Shown piece by piece: positions 63,200 to 64,000 of a stretch of 64,000 nt of DNA; positions within the stretch are counted from its first letter, which is position 1, and each line of letters begins with the position of its first letter. Under the pieces are notes generated by a model. The model did no database searches. It was given only the letters and a program-made list of their open reading frames with translations, and was not told the DNA's origin. This DNA comes from Blasia pusilla (lineage: Eukaryota; Marchantiophyta; Marchantiopsida; Blasiales): contig CM114272.1 of assembly GCA_050084515.1 (NCBI GenBank), positions 29,636,001 to 29,700,000 on the forward strand, read 5' to 3'. The translations under genes were made by a program, and so were the position numbers.

Positions 63200-63754
63200 G
63201 GTGCTATATTATTCATTCACCTCTCAAATGTTGTGCTACCAAACATCAATGTGTTTCGTTCTTGAGTGATACACTTGGCCAAGTGAATTGCACTCTAGCT
63301 ATTATAATGCAATACACCTTAATTTTGAATTAATCCAAGCTTATTGATAAGCCTCCTTAGCCATATAGTCTCCGTCGTTGCCTCTATCGTTGCCATATAC
63401 TCTGCCTCTGCACTCGACCGCAACATAGTCTTCCGCCTTATAAAAGCACTTACCAATGCAAACAAATAATCTATAGTGTATCTTATCTTGTCCAAGTTTT
63501 TGGCAAAACAAAAATCCAAAAATCTTGTCATAGTTCCTCTTCTCTCATGTTCTCCATGAAAAATAATACCAACATCCTAGCCAACGTCCATAGTCCTCTT
63601 AAAATATCGAGGAATCAACTTTGCAACCTCCTCAGCGGTCCTTCCTTGAATCTGCTATATATCTATTAACCACACTCATAACATACAAGATGCCCGATTT
63701 GGTATGCATTATTGCATACATCAAACTTCCCACACCACTTACATAAGGGATAGT
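63200..63754 (-). pseudogene. Ty1/copia RT end and RNase H fragment
   Basis: On the minus strand TIPYVSGVGSLMYAIMHTKS and the later FLDFCFAKNLDKIRYTIDY, SSAEAEYMATIEATTETIW and LRRLINKLGL match the end of the RT and the RNase H of Ty1/copia elements. A weaker match to the following segment reaches about 63206. Frameshifts occur near 63640 and 63560. The upstream part of the copy is cut off by element E at 63755. Confidence 0.75.
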
Positions 63755-64000
63755 TGTCATGTGCATACACATCGCTACACAACATACATTGTCATCACTG
63801 AACACACACACAAACACGCACGATCCCATACTAACTGATGGCATCCAAACAACAAGATAAGAAGTACCAAAATATCTCCAATTAAATCAAGATCCAATTT
63901 CTCTCAATACCAGAGCTGTCAAATGTGTGCACTCTCACATGCCTCTCTCAATGTCAAATCAAACCCACTCTCCTAATGAGAGGCTTGGGTTACACACACA
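63755..64000 (-). mobile_element. Retrotransposon E: 3' end (R1 and start of LTR body), continues beyond the window
   Basis: TGTCATGTGCATACACATCG and the following 138 bp match R1 of element C. From about 63893 the sequence matches the end of the C-type LTR body (complement of CTTGATTTA-ATTGGAG). The order body-R1 at the outer edge is as in A1, B and C. The rest lies outside the window. Confidence 0.75.

Overview
The window is nuclear DNA of a land plant or close relative. It holds three intron-containing host genes, all on the + strand. They are a membrane-anchored DnaJ/Jiv90 co-chaperone (18794-24236), a phosphatidylinositol synthase (26199-31677) and an organellar RsmH/MraW 16S rRNA methyltransferase with a plastid-like leader (57394-62033). 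Intron sizes, GA/CT-rich 5' leaders and the TE content suggest a non-seed plant (bryophyte or lycophyte grade), but this is inference only.

Most of the rest is one family of Ty3/gypsy-like retrotransposons in several nested and broken copies. D (+, 1541-4561) is a 5' end only. A1 (-, 4562-13465) has lost its 5' LTR. A2 (-, 13466 to about 16260) is a gag-protease fragment fused to A1. C (-, 34477-54011) is split by B (+, 35377-45017). E (-, 63755 to the window end) is a 3' end inside a Ty1/copia fragment (63200-63754). A1 and B form one subfamily; C, D and E form a second.

The readable order in A1, B and C is LTR - long leader - gag with CCHC knuckles - aspartic protease - DNA cytosine-5 methyltransferase (DNMT3-like, motifs I, IV, VI, VIII, IX and X) - reverse transcriptase (YIDD) - RNase H - integrase (HHCC, DDE) - PHD finger - polypurine tract - 3' terminal repeats. 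The element therefore carries a chromatin writer and a probable chromatin reader.

Two features of the ends stand out. (1) The sequence directly after the 5' LTR is complementary to a segment 28-29 nt downstream of a TATA box inside the same LTR. The two subfamilies use different sequences (12 and 15-16 nt), each internally complementary, as expected for Tf1/sushi-type self-primed reverse transcription. (2) The integrated ends are not simple LTRs. Every 5' end seen has only the LTR body. The complete 3' ends read PPT - R1 - 2 nt - body - R1, where R1 is a 106 bp (or about 116-138 bp) repeat. This equals a two-LTR circle opened at a GACA-NN-TGTC palindrome inside U3, like the split direct repeats of Ngaro elements but in an element with a DDE integrase. 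A 4-bp target duplication (GACC) supports the ends for B.

How the genes work together: the host genes are unrelated housekeeping functions (ER chaperoning, phospholipid synthesis, plastid ribosome modification). The TE genes make one replication system whose copies here are all damaged by stops and frameshifts.
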